DNA from: DATKSG01 sp035531775
Lineage (GTDB): Bacteria > Actinomycetota > Acidimicrobiia > Acidimicrobiales > UBA8190
Reading direction: 5' to 3'
Assembly (NCBI GenBank): GCA_035531775.1
Contig: DATKSG010000047.1
Span: forward strand, 1-20,264
DNA: 20,264 bases
The notes under the pieces are model-generated. The model was not told the origin of the DNA. It did not search any database and saw only the letters and a program-made list of their open reading frames with translations. Positions 1 through 7,003 of the stretch are shown in pieces (position 1 is the stretch's first letter; each line of letters opens with the position of its first letter). The position numbers were made by a program, and so were the translations under genes.

Positions 1-1
1 G

Positions 2-670
2 CTGCTGCGCCAGGTGCTCGACGACCTGCCGGCTGCCGTGCTCATCTCCGGCTACGCCTTCATGCGCCTGGCCCGCCGCCAGGGTCTCGACCCGGGCTCG
101 CTCACCCCTCCCAACGTCCTCGACCGCATGGTCGATCTGTGCTCGGGGTGGCGCGCCGGTGGGGTGGCGGCCCAGAGCATCGGCACCGGTCTCGGAGTGC
201 CCTTGCAGGACTGCCCACCGGCCCCGCCGCCGTCGGCCCCGGCCGGCACCGACCCGTGGGCCTGGCACGACATGGCGGATCTGGGCATGGACTGGATGCG
301 CCGGCGCCGCTGCCTCGACCTGAGTGTCGGCCCAGAGGAGTCCTTCGCCCTGTGGGCCATGTTCCGCGACACAGTGGGGGAGCCCGACGGGACCGAGTCG
401 GTCCTCCATGAGTACGTGGTGCGGGCCGGCGGCGATCACGGCGTGCTCACCAGCGTCGAAGCCGAGCCGAGGGTGCTCCCCTTCCCCGAGTGCCCCATGG
501 CCGCCGACAGCGTGAGCGCCCTGGCCGGCACCGAGATGTCGCGGTTGTCGGCGGCGGTACCCGAGGTGCTCGAAGGCATCGCCTCGTGCACCCACCTGAA
601 CGACCTGTTGCGGGCGCTCGGCGGGGCGGCCGACCTGCTGGAGCTGGCCACCGTGGTGGCCACCCAGTAA
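2..670 (+). CDS. DUF2889-like protein, 3' part (5' end outside window)
   Basis: The frame is open from the first bases of the window, so the gene is cut at its 5' end; about 222 residues are visible. The first visible residues read LLRQVLDDLPAAVLISGYA and the C-terminus carries GIASCTHLNDLLRALG. A Cys-Thr-His-Leu motif close to the C-terminus after a helical stretch is what I remember of DUF2889 proteins, a family of unknown function often found beside fatty-acid or aromatic catabolism genes. The middle (about residues 75-90) is a Pro/Ala-rich linker. The stop lies 32 bases before the P450 start, on the same strand, so the two may be co-transcribed. The family assignment rests on motif memory only; the biochemical role is unknown. 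No signal peptide or membrane segment is visible in this part. Confidence 0.7.
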   Translation: MLRQVLDDLPAAVLISGYAFMRLARRQGLDPGSLTPPNVLDRMVDLCSGWRAGGVAAQSIGTGLGVPLQDCPPAPPPSAPAGTDPWAWHDMADLGMDWMRRRRCLDLSVGPEESFALWAMFRDTVGEPDGTESVLHEYVVRAGGDHGVLTSVEAEPRVLPFPECPMAADSVSALAGTEMSRLSAAVPEVLEGIASCTHLNDLLRALGGAADLLELATVVATQ

Positions 671-702
671 CGACCGGGTCGAAAGGCCGAGGAGAGACGG
701 AC

Positions 703-1902
703 ATGGGCGACCACCCGCCGGTGACGGACTGGGCCACTGACTTCGACCACACCGACGACCGGTGGGCGGCCGATCCCTATCCCATCTGGGACGAGCTGCG
801 CCGCACCTGCCCGGTGGCCCGCACCGAGCGCTACGGGGGAGCCTGGTTGCCCACCCGCCACGAGGACGTGGCCGCCGTGGCCTACGACACCGAGCGCTTC
901 ACGTCGCGCAGCGTGCTCGTGAGTGAATTCCGGGCCCCGCTCGAGCTCGCCCCCCAGGGCATCGCCCCGCCCATCTCGTCGGACCCGCCCTTCCACAGCG
1001 GGGCTCGGAGGATGCTGCTGCCTATCTTCTCCCCACAGTCGGTGGCCAAGTTGGAGCCCTCCACCCGCGCTTATTGCCAGGCGCTTGTCGATGCCCAGCG
1101 GGGCAACGACGTGGTGGACGCGGCCGAGGCCTATGCCCAGCACATCCCGGTGCGTGTCATCGCCACCATGCTCGGGCTGCCCGAGTCCGACGCCGATCTC
1201 TTCCGGGGCTTCGTCAACCACGTGCTCGAGGGGGTCGACCTGCCACTCGAACAGCGGGCCGAGGGCATGATCGCCTTGTTCGGGTATCTCCAGTCCCAGA
1301 TCGAGGATCACGTGGCCCGGCCGCGCGACGACCTCATCACCTTCCTCCTCCACAGCGAGCTCGACGGCCAGCCCCTCGACACCTTCCACGTAGCGCGCAC
1401 CATCGGGCTGCTGCTCATCGCCGGTATCGACACCACCTGGAGCGCCATCGGGGCCTCGATCTGGCACCTGGCCCGCACTCCGGCCGACCGCCGGCGCATG
1501 CGCGACGAGCCCGATCTGTGGCCCACGGCCATCGAAGAGCTTCTGCGGGCCTATGCCCCGGTCACCATGGCCCGACTCGTGCGCCAGGACATGGAATGGC
1601 ATGGGTGTCCGATGAAAGCCGGGGACTGGGTCATGTTGCCCTTCCCGGCGGCCAACCGCGATCCTGAAGCCTTCGACCGTCCCGACGAGGTGGTGCTCGA
1701 CCGGGCTGTCAACCGCCACGCCGCCTTCGGCCTCGGTATCCATCGCTGCGCCGGCTCGCACCTGGCCCGCATGGAGCTACGGGTGGCCCTGGAGGTTTGG
1801 CTGGAGGCCTTTCCCGAGTTCGAGCTGGCCGACCCGGGCGTCGTGCGCTGGTCAGGCGGCCAGGTGCGGGGGCCGCGGCGCCTGCCGCTGCGCATCGGCT
1901 AG
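703..1902 (+). CDS. cytochrome P450
   Basis: This is a soluble bacterial class I P450 of 399 residues, the usual length, predicted to hydroxylate a small hydrophobic substrate with electrons from a separate ferredoxin and reductase; neither partner is visible here. Landmarks in order: I-helix oxygen-activation motif AGIDTT (240-245), ExxR at E279-R282, and the heme loop AFGLGIHRCAG with axial ligand Cys349. The ATG at 703 is chosen because an AGGAGAG ribosome site lies at 690-696; a longer open frame upstream overlaps the previous gene and has no P450 features. The gene sits next to a CoA-transferase/thiolase operon, which fits oxidation of a substrate before CoA activation, but the substrate is not deducible. 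It converges with the CoA-transferase gene, with a hairpin in the 23-base gap. Confidence 0.95.
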   Translation: MGDHPPVTDWATDFDHTDDRWAADPYPIWDELRRTCPVARTERYGGAWLPTRHEDVAAVAYDTERFTSRSVLVSEFRAPLELAPQGIAPPISSDPPFHSGARRMLLPIFSPQSVAKLEPSTRAYCQALVDAQRGNDVVDAAEAYAQHIPVRVIATMLGLPESDADLFRGFVNHVLEGVDLPLEQRAEGMIALFGYLQSQIEDHVARPRDDLITFLLHSELDGQPLDTFHVARTIGLLLIAGIDTTWSAIGASIWHLARTPADRRRMRDEPDLWPTAIEELLRAYAPVTMARLVRQDMEWHGCPMKAGDWVMLPFPAANRDPEAFDRPDEVVLDRAVNRHAAFGLGIHRCAGSHLARMELRVALEVWLEAFPEFELADPGVVRWSGGQVRGPRRLPLRIG

Positions 1903-1917
1903 CCGCGCCGGGCGCGG
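1903..1917. terminator. GC-rich hairpin between convergent genes
   Basis: A perfect 6-bp stem (CCGCGC / GCGCGG) with a CGG loop fills the gap between the stop of the P450 gene and the stop of the convergent CoA-transferase gene. There is no T-run on either side, so intrinsic termination is only plausible. In such GC-rich DNA, short stems also arise by chance. Confidence 0.35.
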
Positions 1918-1925
1918 GGTGCCGG

Positions 1926-4298
1926 TTACTCGAGCACGCCCTCGTCGGCCAGGCGCTGTTGCTCGGAGGAGCCGAGGCCCAAGATGTCGCCGAGCACATA
2001 GGCGTTGTGCTCGCCCAGCACCGGGCTGGTGCGCTCGTATCCGGCCGGTGCGTCGGACAACCGGAAGCCGTTTCGCTCGTAGCCGCAGGCGCCCATGCAG
2101 GGGTGCTCGAGGGTGACGAAATGGCCGCGGTGCTGCAACTGCTCGTCGGCCGCCGCGTCACCCAGGTCGGCCACCGGCACGGCCTCGATGCTCTCGGACT
2201 GGCAGATGGCCGCCACTTCCGACGGGCTGCGCGTCGCCGTGAACGCCGACACCAGGGCTTCGACGGCGTCCTCGTCGTCCTGGCGCGCTCTGAGCGTCGA
2301 GAAGCGGGCCGTCAGGTCGTGGTCGAGGCCCATGACCGAGGCCAGGCGGGCCCAGTCGCCGTCGTCCCAGCAGGCCAAGGCCACCCACCGGTCGTCGCCG
2401 GCACAGGGAAAGGCGCCGTGCGGCGAGAAGCGCTCGGAGCGGTTGCCCCGGCGCGTCCCCACGTGGCCGTTCATGACGTAGTCGAGCACCCACGGCGACA
2501 GCGAGTAGACCGCCGCCTCGACCTGGCTGACGTCGAGGTGCACGCCCCGTCCGGTGCGGCGTCGGTAAAGCAGGCCGGCGGCCAAGGCGCTGGCTACGAA
2601 ACGCGGGGCCAGCGAGTCGGTGATGGTGCCGTAGGGGCCGAGGGGCTCGCGGTCGGGCCAGCCGGTGAGGAAGTTGTAACCGCCGAGCGCCGATCCCTGG
2701 CCCCCGAAGCCGGGGTAGTCCTTGTGCGGGCCGGTCTGGCCCTGCAGGCACGAGCTGACCATGACCAGGTCGGGCTTCTCCGCCGCCAGCGACCGGTAGT
2801 CGAGCCCGAAGCCGCGCATGGCCCGGGGGGCGAAGTTCTCGGCCAGGCCGTCGGCCCACTGCACCAGTCGCTTGGCCAGTGCCACCCCCTCGGGGTGCTT
2901 CAGGTTGAGGGTGACGCCGAGCTTGCCCACGTTGACCGAGTCGAACATGTCCGAGCCCTCGAGGCCGCACGGGTTGGACGGGGTCATGCCGTAAGTGCGC
3001 AGGAAGTCCGGGCGCGAACGCGACTCGATGCGCACCACGGTGGCGCCATGCTCGGCGAAGTAGCGCACGGCGATGGGGCCGGCCGCTCCGGTGCCGAACT
3101 CGAGCAGCTTGGTGCCGGCCCACGCCGCGCCGGGCGCCGACTGGTCGCCGGTCCCTTCGTCCGGCGCAGCGGGCCGGGCCGGCCAGCGTGTGACGCCGGT
3201 GTCGCCCAGGGACGGCGCCGGAGCCGAGGGCCCCGGTCGTTCGACAACGTCGTCGGGGCTCGTCATCACCACGAACGAGCGAGGGAAGTGCTCGACGTCG
3301 CCCAGCGAGGTGAAGAACTGGCGGGCGGCCAGTTGCGAGCTCTCCACCAATTGGGGCGGCGAATTGGCCGGGGCCAGCATGAGGTTGGTGGCGCAGGCGA
3401 TCTCGTAGAGCTCGGACATGGTGTGGCGGGTGAAGTACTCGCCGATGGGTGCGGCGATGGCCTCGAGCTCCTCGGCCGACAAGCGGTTGTGGTCGTAGGT
3501 GGTCCAGTCCCGGCCTTCGAGGGCGGGCGCCTCGATGCCGTCCTCGGCCACCAGCCTGGTGATGGTCTGGAGGTTGGCCACGCGGGCCTTGCCACCGCGC
3601 AGCCCGAAGGACACGAAGCCGTCCTGGCACGGCCAGATCTCGCGCGTCACCCCGACGTTGGCCCCCGAGCGCCGCCCGCGCATCTTGGTGCGCGGGAAGC
3701 GCCCTACATGTCCCATGGAGGCGATCATCACCGCCTCCTGGGCCGAGACATCGACCACCTGCGGTCGTAACGAGGCCAGGGCCGTGAGCGCCGCCATGGC
3801 CGCTTCGGGGCCCACGTGGCTCCAAGCCGTGGGCTCGGTGCAGCGCACCGGGGCGCGATCGGGGTCGCCCGTGCAGTACATGTTGCCGGTGGAGGCCATG
3901 ACCCCGAGGTCCGAGGCCTTCCACCGGGCCCGGGGGCCGCCGCCGCCGAAAGGGGTGACGCGGACCCACACGGCGCCCGGGGCCAGCGCGAGGTCGGGAT
4001 CGAGGGCACCGGGCCACCCGGGGGTGCACAGCACCACGTCGGCCCCGGCCAGGAGCTCGGCCAAGCGCGGGTCGCCGGCGCCTTGGACCACCAGGCCGGA
4101 CTTGCCGGCATTCCAGGCCGTGAAACGCACCGAAGTGCCGTCGGGTCCGAGCGGGGCGACGCCGCGCAGGGGGTCGCCACCGGCGGGCTCGACCCGCACC
4201 ACGTCGGCACCGAGATCGGCCAGGATGCGCCCGGTCATGGCGGCCGGCTCGCCGGCCAGGTCGGCCACCTGGACCCCGGCCAGGAGCGTCTCGCTCAT
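1926..4298 (-). CDS. two-domain class III (CaiB/BaiF) CoA-transferase
   Basis: At 790 residues the protein is about twice the length of a single CaiB/BaiF subunit and contains two CoA-transferase modules, roughly 1-345 and 395-785, joined by a Pro/Ala/Gly-rich linker (about 350-395). Family III enzymes move CoA between acyl groups through an aspartyl-CoA intermediate. An Asp in the expected VDVS/LDVS context is present in both halves: D183 (VVDVSAQEA) and D589 (HLDVSQVEA). The second half looks more canonical (GKLGVTLNLKHPEG, GRGVHLDVSQ). The ATG at 4298 lies 13 bases after the thiolase stop, so the gene is the last of a three-gene minus-strand operon; no strong ribosome site precedes it, consistent with coupling. 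It probably activates a carboxylic acid substrate or recycles CoA for the pathway; the substrate is not known. Confidence 0.92.
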   Translation of the reverse strand: MSETLLAGVQVADLAGEPAAMTGRILADLGADVVRVEPAGGDPLRGVAPLGPDGTSVRFTAWNAGKSGLVVQGAGDPRLAELLAGADVVLCTPGWPGALDPDLALAPGAVWVRVTPFGGGGPRARWKASDLGVMASTGNMYCTGDPDRAPVRCTEPTAWSHVGPEAAMAALTALASLRPQVVDVSAQEAVMIASMGHVGRFPRTKMRGRRSGANVGVTREIWPCQDGFVSFGLRGGKARVANLQTITRLVAEDGIEAPALEGRDWTTYDHNRLSAEELEAIAAPIGEYFTRHTMSELYEIACATNLMLAPANSPPQLVESSQLAARQFFTSLGDVEHFPRSFVVMTSPDDVVERPGPSAPAPSLGDTGVTRWPARPAAPDEGTGDQSAPGAAWAGTKLLEFGTGAAGPIAVRYFAEHGATVVRIESRSRPDFLRTYGMTPSNPCGLEGSDMFDSVNVGKLGVTLNLKHPEGVALAKRLVQWADGLAENFAPRAMRGFGLDYRSLAAEKPDLVMVSSCLQGQTGPHKDYPGFGGQGSALGGYNFLTGWPDREPLGPYGTITDSLAPRFVASALAAGLLYRRRTGRGVHLDVSQVEAAVYSLSPWVLDYVMNGHVGTRRGNRSERFSPHGAFPCAGDDRWVALACWDDGDWARLASVMGLDHDLTARFSTLRARQDDEDAVEALVSAFTATRSPSEVAAICQSESIEAVPVADLGDAAADEQLQHRGHFVTLEHPCMGACGYERNGFRLSDAPAGYERTSPVLGEHNAYVLGDILGLGSSEQQRLADEGVLE

Positions 4299-4311
4299 CG
4301 GCTGGCCAACG

Positions 4312-5517
4312 TCAGGAAGCGGCGCGCTCGAGCACGTGCACGGCGCAGGCCGAGCCCAGCCCGATCACGTGGGTGAGGCCCACGGTGGCGCCCTCGATCT
4401 GGCGGTCGCCGGCCTCGCCACGCAGGTGGGTGGCCACCTCGTAGAGGTTGGCCACACCGGTGGCCCCGATGGGGTGGCCCTTCGAGATCAAGCCGCCCGA
4501 CACGTTGACCGGGGTCTGGCCGTCGCGCCACGGACCGCGACGGTCGATGAAGTCACCGGCACCACCCGGCTCGCACAGCGAGAGGTTCTCGTAGTGGATG
4601 AGCTCGGCGGTGGCGAAGCAGTCGTGCAACTCGACCAGGTCGAGGTCGCCGGGCGCCACACCGGACTGCTCGTAGGCGGCGGCGGCGGCCAGCTTGGTCA
4701 GGGTGCTCACGTCGGGCTGGGCCGTGTCGGACTCGACGAAGGGGTCCGAGGTGAGCACCGACGCCGAGATCTTCACCGCCCGCCGGCGGACGTCGGGGTC
4801 GAGGGTCTTGAGCTTGGCGTCCGAGCACAGCACCACGGCGGCGGCCCCGTCACCGGTGGGGCAGCACATGAGCAAGGTGTTGGGGTAGGCCACCATCTCG
4901 GCGCCCATGACCTGCTCCAGGGAGAAGGCCTTCTGATACTGGGCCAAGGGGTTCAACGTGGAGTGGGCGTGATTCTTCTCGGCCACCTTGGCGAACTGCT
5001 CGAAGCCCACGCCGCTGTGATGCGAGGCGTACTCCATGCCGGCCTGGGCGAAGACGCCGGGCATGAGCTGGGTGCCGAGCACGCCTTCCACCGGCATGAC
5101 CGACCCGTAGCGACCCGAACGCTGGTAGCCGGTCGGCTTGGACCGGGCCTGGCCGGCCGGGCCGAGCAACCCGGCCTTGCCCATCTGCTCGACCCCGATG
5201 GCGAGCGCCATGTCGGCCTCCCCGGCCTTTATGGCCAAGATGGCCGTTCGCACGGCGGTGGCCCCCGTGGCGCAGGCGTTGGCCACGTTGTAGACGGGGA
5301 TGCCGGTCTGGCCGATCTGCTTCTGAAGGCGTTGGCCGAGCATGGCCGAGGCCTCGAGCAGGCATCCCACGGCCATCACCTGCATGTCGGCGATCACGGC
5401 GCCGGCGTCGTCCATGGCGGCCAGAGCCGCGTCGGCGGCGAGGTCGATGGTGTCCTTGTCGGGGTAGCGCCCGAACTTGGTCATCGACGTCCCGATGATC
5501 CACACAGTCTCCGACAT
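4312..5517 (-). CDS. SCP-x type thiolase (acetyl-CoA acetyltransferase-like)
   Basis: A 401-residue lipid-transfer-protein-type thiolase, predicted to cleave a 3-ketoacyl-CoA or to condense acyl-CoAs. Visible active-site elements: nucleophilic Cys82 in NVANACATG, His298 in ELHDCF, His348 in SKGHPIGATG, and a C-terminal GSAC with Cys391. These match degradative SCP-x thiolases rather than the retro-aldolase Ltp2 type, which lacks the Cys. The ATG at 5517 is chosen because AAGGAGAG precedes it closely; the open frame continues far upstream without thiolase features and overlaps the DUF35 gene. The DUF35 gene lies 59 bases upstream, and thiolase-DUF35 pairs often form one complex. The CoA-transferase follows after 13 bases. 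Confidence 0.94.
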   Translation of the reverse strand: MSETVWIIGTSMTKFGRYPDKDTIDLAADAALAAMDDAGAVIADMQVMAVGCLLEASAMLGQRLQKQIGQTGIPVYNVANACATGATAVRTAILAIKAGEADMALAIGVEQMGKAGLLGPAGQARSKPTGYQRSGRYGSVMPVEGVLGTQLMPGVFAQAGMEYASHHSGVGFEQFAKVAEKNHAHSTLNPLAQYQKAFSLEQVMGAEMVAYPNTLLMCCPTGDGAAAVVLCSDAKLKTLDPDVRRRAVKISASVLTSDPFVESDTAQPDVSTLTKLAAAAAYEQSGVAPGDLDLVELHDCFATAELIHYENLSLCEPGGAGDFIDRRGPWRDGQTPVNVSGGLISKGHPIGATGVANLYEVATHLRGEAGDRQIEGATVGLTHVIGLGSACAVHVLERAAS

Positions 5518-5576
5518 CGTCTCTCCTTGCGTCGGGTGAGCAGCAGCGGCCGGAGCCGCTCGCTGCGCCGGCCGGG

Positions 5577-6005
5577 TCAGGCCGGTGTGAAACCGAAGGC
5601 CACCGCCTCGGTGCCCTCCTCGTCGCGCCCACAGGCGAACGTGGTCATGCGCACGGCCATGCCCAAGTGGATCTTGTCGGGCTCGGTGCCGGCGTCGAGA
5701 AGGTTGGCCTTCACGACCCCGCCGCCGTCGAGCTCGATCACGCTCGACACATAGGGGACCGGGACGTTGGGGGCGGCGCGGTGGATGATGGTGAACGACC
5801 GCACCTTGCCCGAAGTGGCCAGAGCCTTGGGCTCGAACTCCCGCTTGCCACATCGCGCGCAGGCGTTGCGGCGGTCGAAGAACAGAGCACCGCATGCCGA
5901 GCAGGCAGTGGCTTGGAGGTGGGGCTCGCCCTCGAGGACCAGGTAGTCGACCACCGGGATACGACTGGTCACGGCTTGTTCGGTGCTCTCGGGTTCGGCG
6001 CTCAC
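5577..6005 (-). CDS. DUF35-type zinc-ribbon/OB-fold protein
   Basis: A small protein (142 residues from the chosen GTG) with a rubredoxin-like zinc ribbon C35-x2-C38 and C49-x2-C52, followed by a beta-rich OB-fold region (about 60-140). Proteins of this type (also called ChsH2-like or acyl-CoA-associated OB proteins) bind SCP-x thiolases or MaoC-like hydratases and are needed for activity or CoA-tail binding in some cases. Position immediately before the thiolase supports a complex with it. The GTG at 6005 is preferred over a TTG at 6035 because an actinobacterial -10-like TAGGGT ends 8 bases upstream (plus-strand 6014-6019), which would give a leaderless transcript starting near this GTG. 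No ribosome site is visible. The exact start is uncertain. Confidence 0.88.
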   Translation of the reverse strand: MSAEPESTEQAVTSRIPVVDYLVLEGEPHLQATACSACGALFFDRRNACARCGKREFEPKALATSGKVRSFTIIHRAAPNVPVPYVSSVIELDGGGVVKANLLDAGTEPDKIHLGMAVRMTTFACGRDEEGTEAVAFGFTPA

Positions 6006-6013
6006 GGCCGAGA

Positions 6014-6019
6014 ACCCTA
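6014..6019 (-). promoter_or_regulatory. candidate -10 element of the DUF35-thiolase-CoA-transferase operon
   Basis: On the minus strand the hexamer is TAGGGT, ending 8 bases before the GTG start at 6005. Transcription would start about at the GTG, which suggests a leaderless mRNA. The -35 region would fall near 6037-6042, inside the TGAC-N6-GTCA dyad. No convincing -35 hexamer is seen. Confidence 0.35.
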
Positions 6020-6039
6020 GCCCCGGCCCGCCCAAAAGG

Positions 6040-6053
6040 TGACATGGGCGTCA
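6040..6053. promoter_or_regulatory. TGAC-N6-GTCA dyad, candidate operator
   Basis: TGACATGGGCGTCA is a perfect 4-bp dyad with a 6-bp spacer, in the 108-bp divergent region between the DUF35 operon (start 6005) and the enoyl-CoA hydratase (start 6114). The same half-sites and spacing occur upstream of the amidohydrolase (14696-14709). I found no third copy when scanning TGAC occurrences in the window. Binding by a TetR-, GntR- or MarR-like regulator is an inference. Confidence 0.4.
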
Positions 6054-6113
6054 TGCGTGCCATGCTGTCGAGTCGCCGCCCGGCCAGCGGCACGCCAGGA
6101 CGAAGGAGGAGTC

Positions 6114-6944
6114 GTGTCGGACCAGCCGCTCGAGGAGCAGGTGCTGCACCGAGTCGAGAACCGGGTGGCTTGGATCACCCTGAACCGGCCCGAAGTGCGC
6201 AATGCCATCACCCCCGATCAGCGTGAGCGGGTCATCTCGTTGCTCGAGGAGGCCAGCACCGACCTGGGGGTCGGTGCCGTCGTGCTCACGGCCACCGGCG
6301 AGGGGTTCTGCACCGGCGCCGACCTGCGCGCCGGCCGCAACCGCCCGGCGCCCCCCAAGCCCGAAGGCGCCCCGGCCCGCATCATGGGGGACGCGGCGCG
6401 CATGATCCGGCGCGGTGCGCAGCGCCTGGTGGGCGCCATCCTCGACTGCGAGAAGCCGGTGGTCGCCGCCGTCAACGGGACGGCCGCCGGGATCGGGGCC
6501 CACCTGGCCTTCGCCTGCGACCTGGTGGTGGCGGCCGAAGGTGTGCGTTTCATCGAGGTGTTCGTTCGCCGCGGCATCTCACCCGACGGTGGTGGCGCCT
6601 ACCTGCTGCCGCGCATCGTCGGGCTGCAAAAGGCCAAGGAGCTCATCTTCTTCGGCGACGACCTGCCGGCCGAGGAGGCGCTGCGCCTGGGGCTCGTGAA
6701 CCGGGTGGTGCCGCGTGACTCCCTGGAGCACAGCGCCGGGGAGCTGGCCGAGCGCCTGGCCTCGGGGCCGACCAAGGCCATTGGCATGGCCAAATGGCTG
6801 CTCAACCGCTCGCTCGACTCCGACCGGCGCACCGCCTTCGACGAGGAGGCATGGGCCCAGGAGCTGGTCGTGGGCACCATGGACGCCGCCGAGGGCATGG
6901 CCTCCTTCGCCGAGCGCCGGCCGCCGGAGTGGAAGGGGATGTAG
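6114..6944 (+). CDS. enoyl-CoA hydratase/isomerase (crotonase) family protein
   Basis: A 276-residue crotonase-fold protein. The N-terminal RVAWITLNRPEVRNAI, the first oxyanion-hole segment GFCTGADLRAG (64-74) and the second, VNGTAAGIGAHLAFACDLVVA (around 120-140), are typical. Where classic hydratases have a second catalytic Glu in an 'IPGAGGT' context, this protein has ISPDGGGAYLLPR with Asp158; Asp here is seen in PaaG-like isomerases and some hydrolases, so isomerase or hydratase activity cannot be separated. The GTG at 6114 follows a strong AAGGAGGA at 6103-6110. The gene is divergent from the thiolase operon and probably serves the same degradation pathway. No partner gene follows in its own operon, since the next gene encodes a secreted protein after a hairpin. 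Confidence 0.93.
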   Translation: MSDQPLEEQVLHRVENRVAWITLNRPEVRNAITPDQRERVISLLEEASTDLGVGAVVLTATGEGFCTGADLRAGRNRPAPPKPEGAPARIMGDAARMIRRGAQRLVGAILDCEKPVVAAVNGTAAGIGAHLAFACDLVVAAEGVRFIEVFVRRGISPDGGGAYLLPRIVGLQKAKELIFFGDDLPAEEALRLGLVNRVVPRDSLEHSAGELAERLASGPTKAIGMAKWLLNRSLDSDRRTAFDEEAWAQELVVGTMDAAEGMASFAERRPPEWKGM

Positions 6945-6974
6945 TCCCTCCGCCACCCCTCCGACACCAGGTGT

Positions 6975-7000
6975 GAGAAACGGCCGCCTGAGCCGTTCTC
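6975..7000. terminator. hairpin after the crotonase gene
   Basis: GAGAA(A)CGGC pairs with GCCGTTCTC, a 9-bp stem with one bulged A and a 7-base loop, 30 bases after the crotonase stop. There is no T-run. It ends 3 bases before the GTG of the secreted-protein gene, so it could terminate upstream transcripts or lie in the leader of the next gene. Confidence 0.4.
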
Positions 7001-7003
7001 AGC

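Noticed and set aside
1797..3770. Long plus-strand open frame of 657 codons
   Set aside because: It is antisense to the CoA-transferase, is low in family-like motifs, and has the Ala/Arg/Gly-rich composition expected of a shadow frame in GC-rich DNA.
3499..5754. Long plus-strand open frame of 751 codons
   Set aside because: It is antisense to the CoA-transferase and thiolase genes, both of which have intact active-site motifs.
4312..6093. Longer start for the thiolase (593 codons)
   Set aside because: The extension overlaps the DUF35 gene in another frame and has no conserved motif; the ATG at 5517 has a strong ribosome site.
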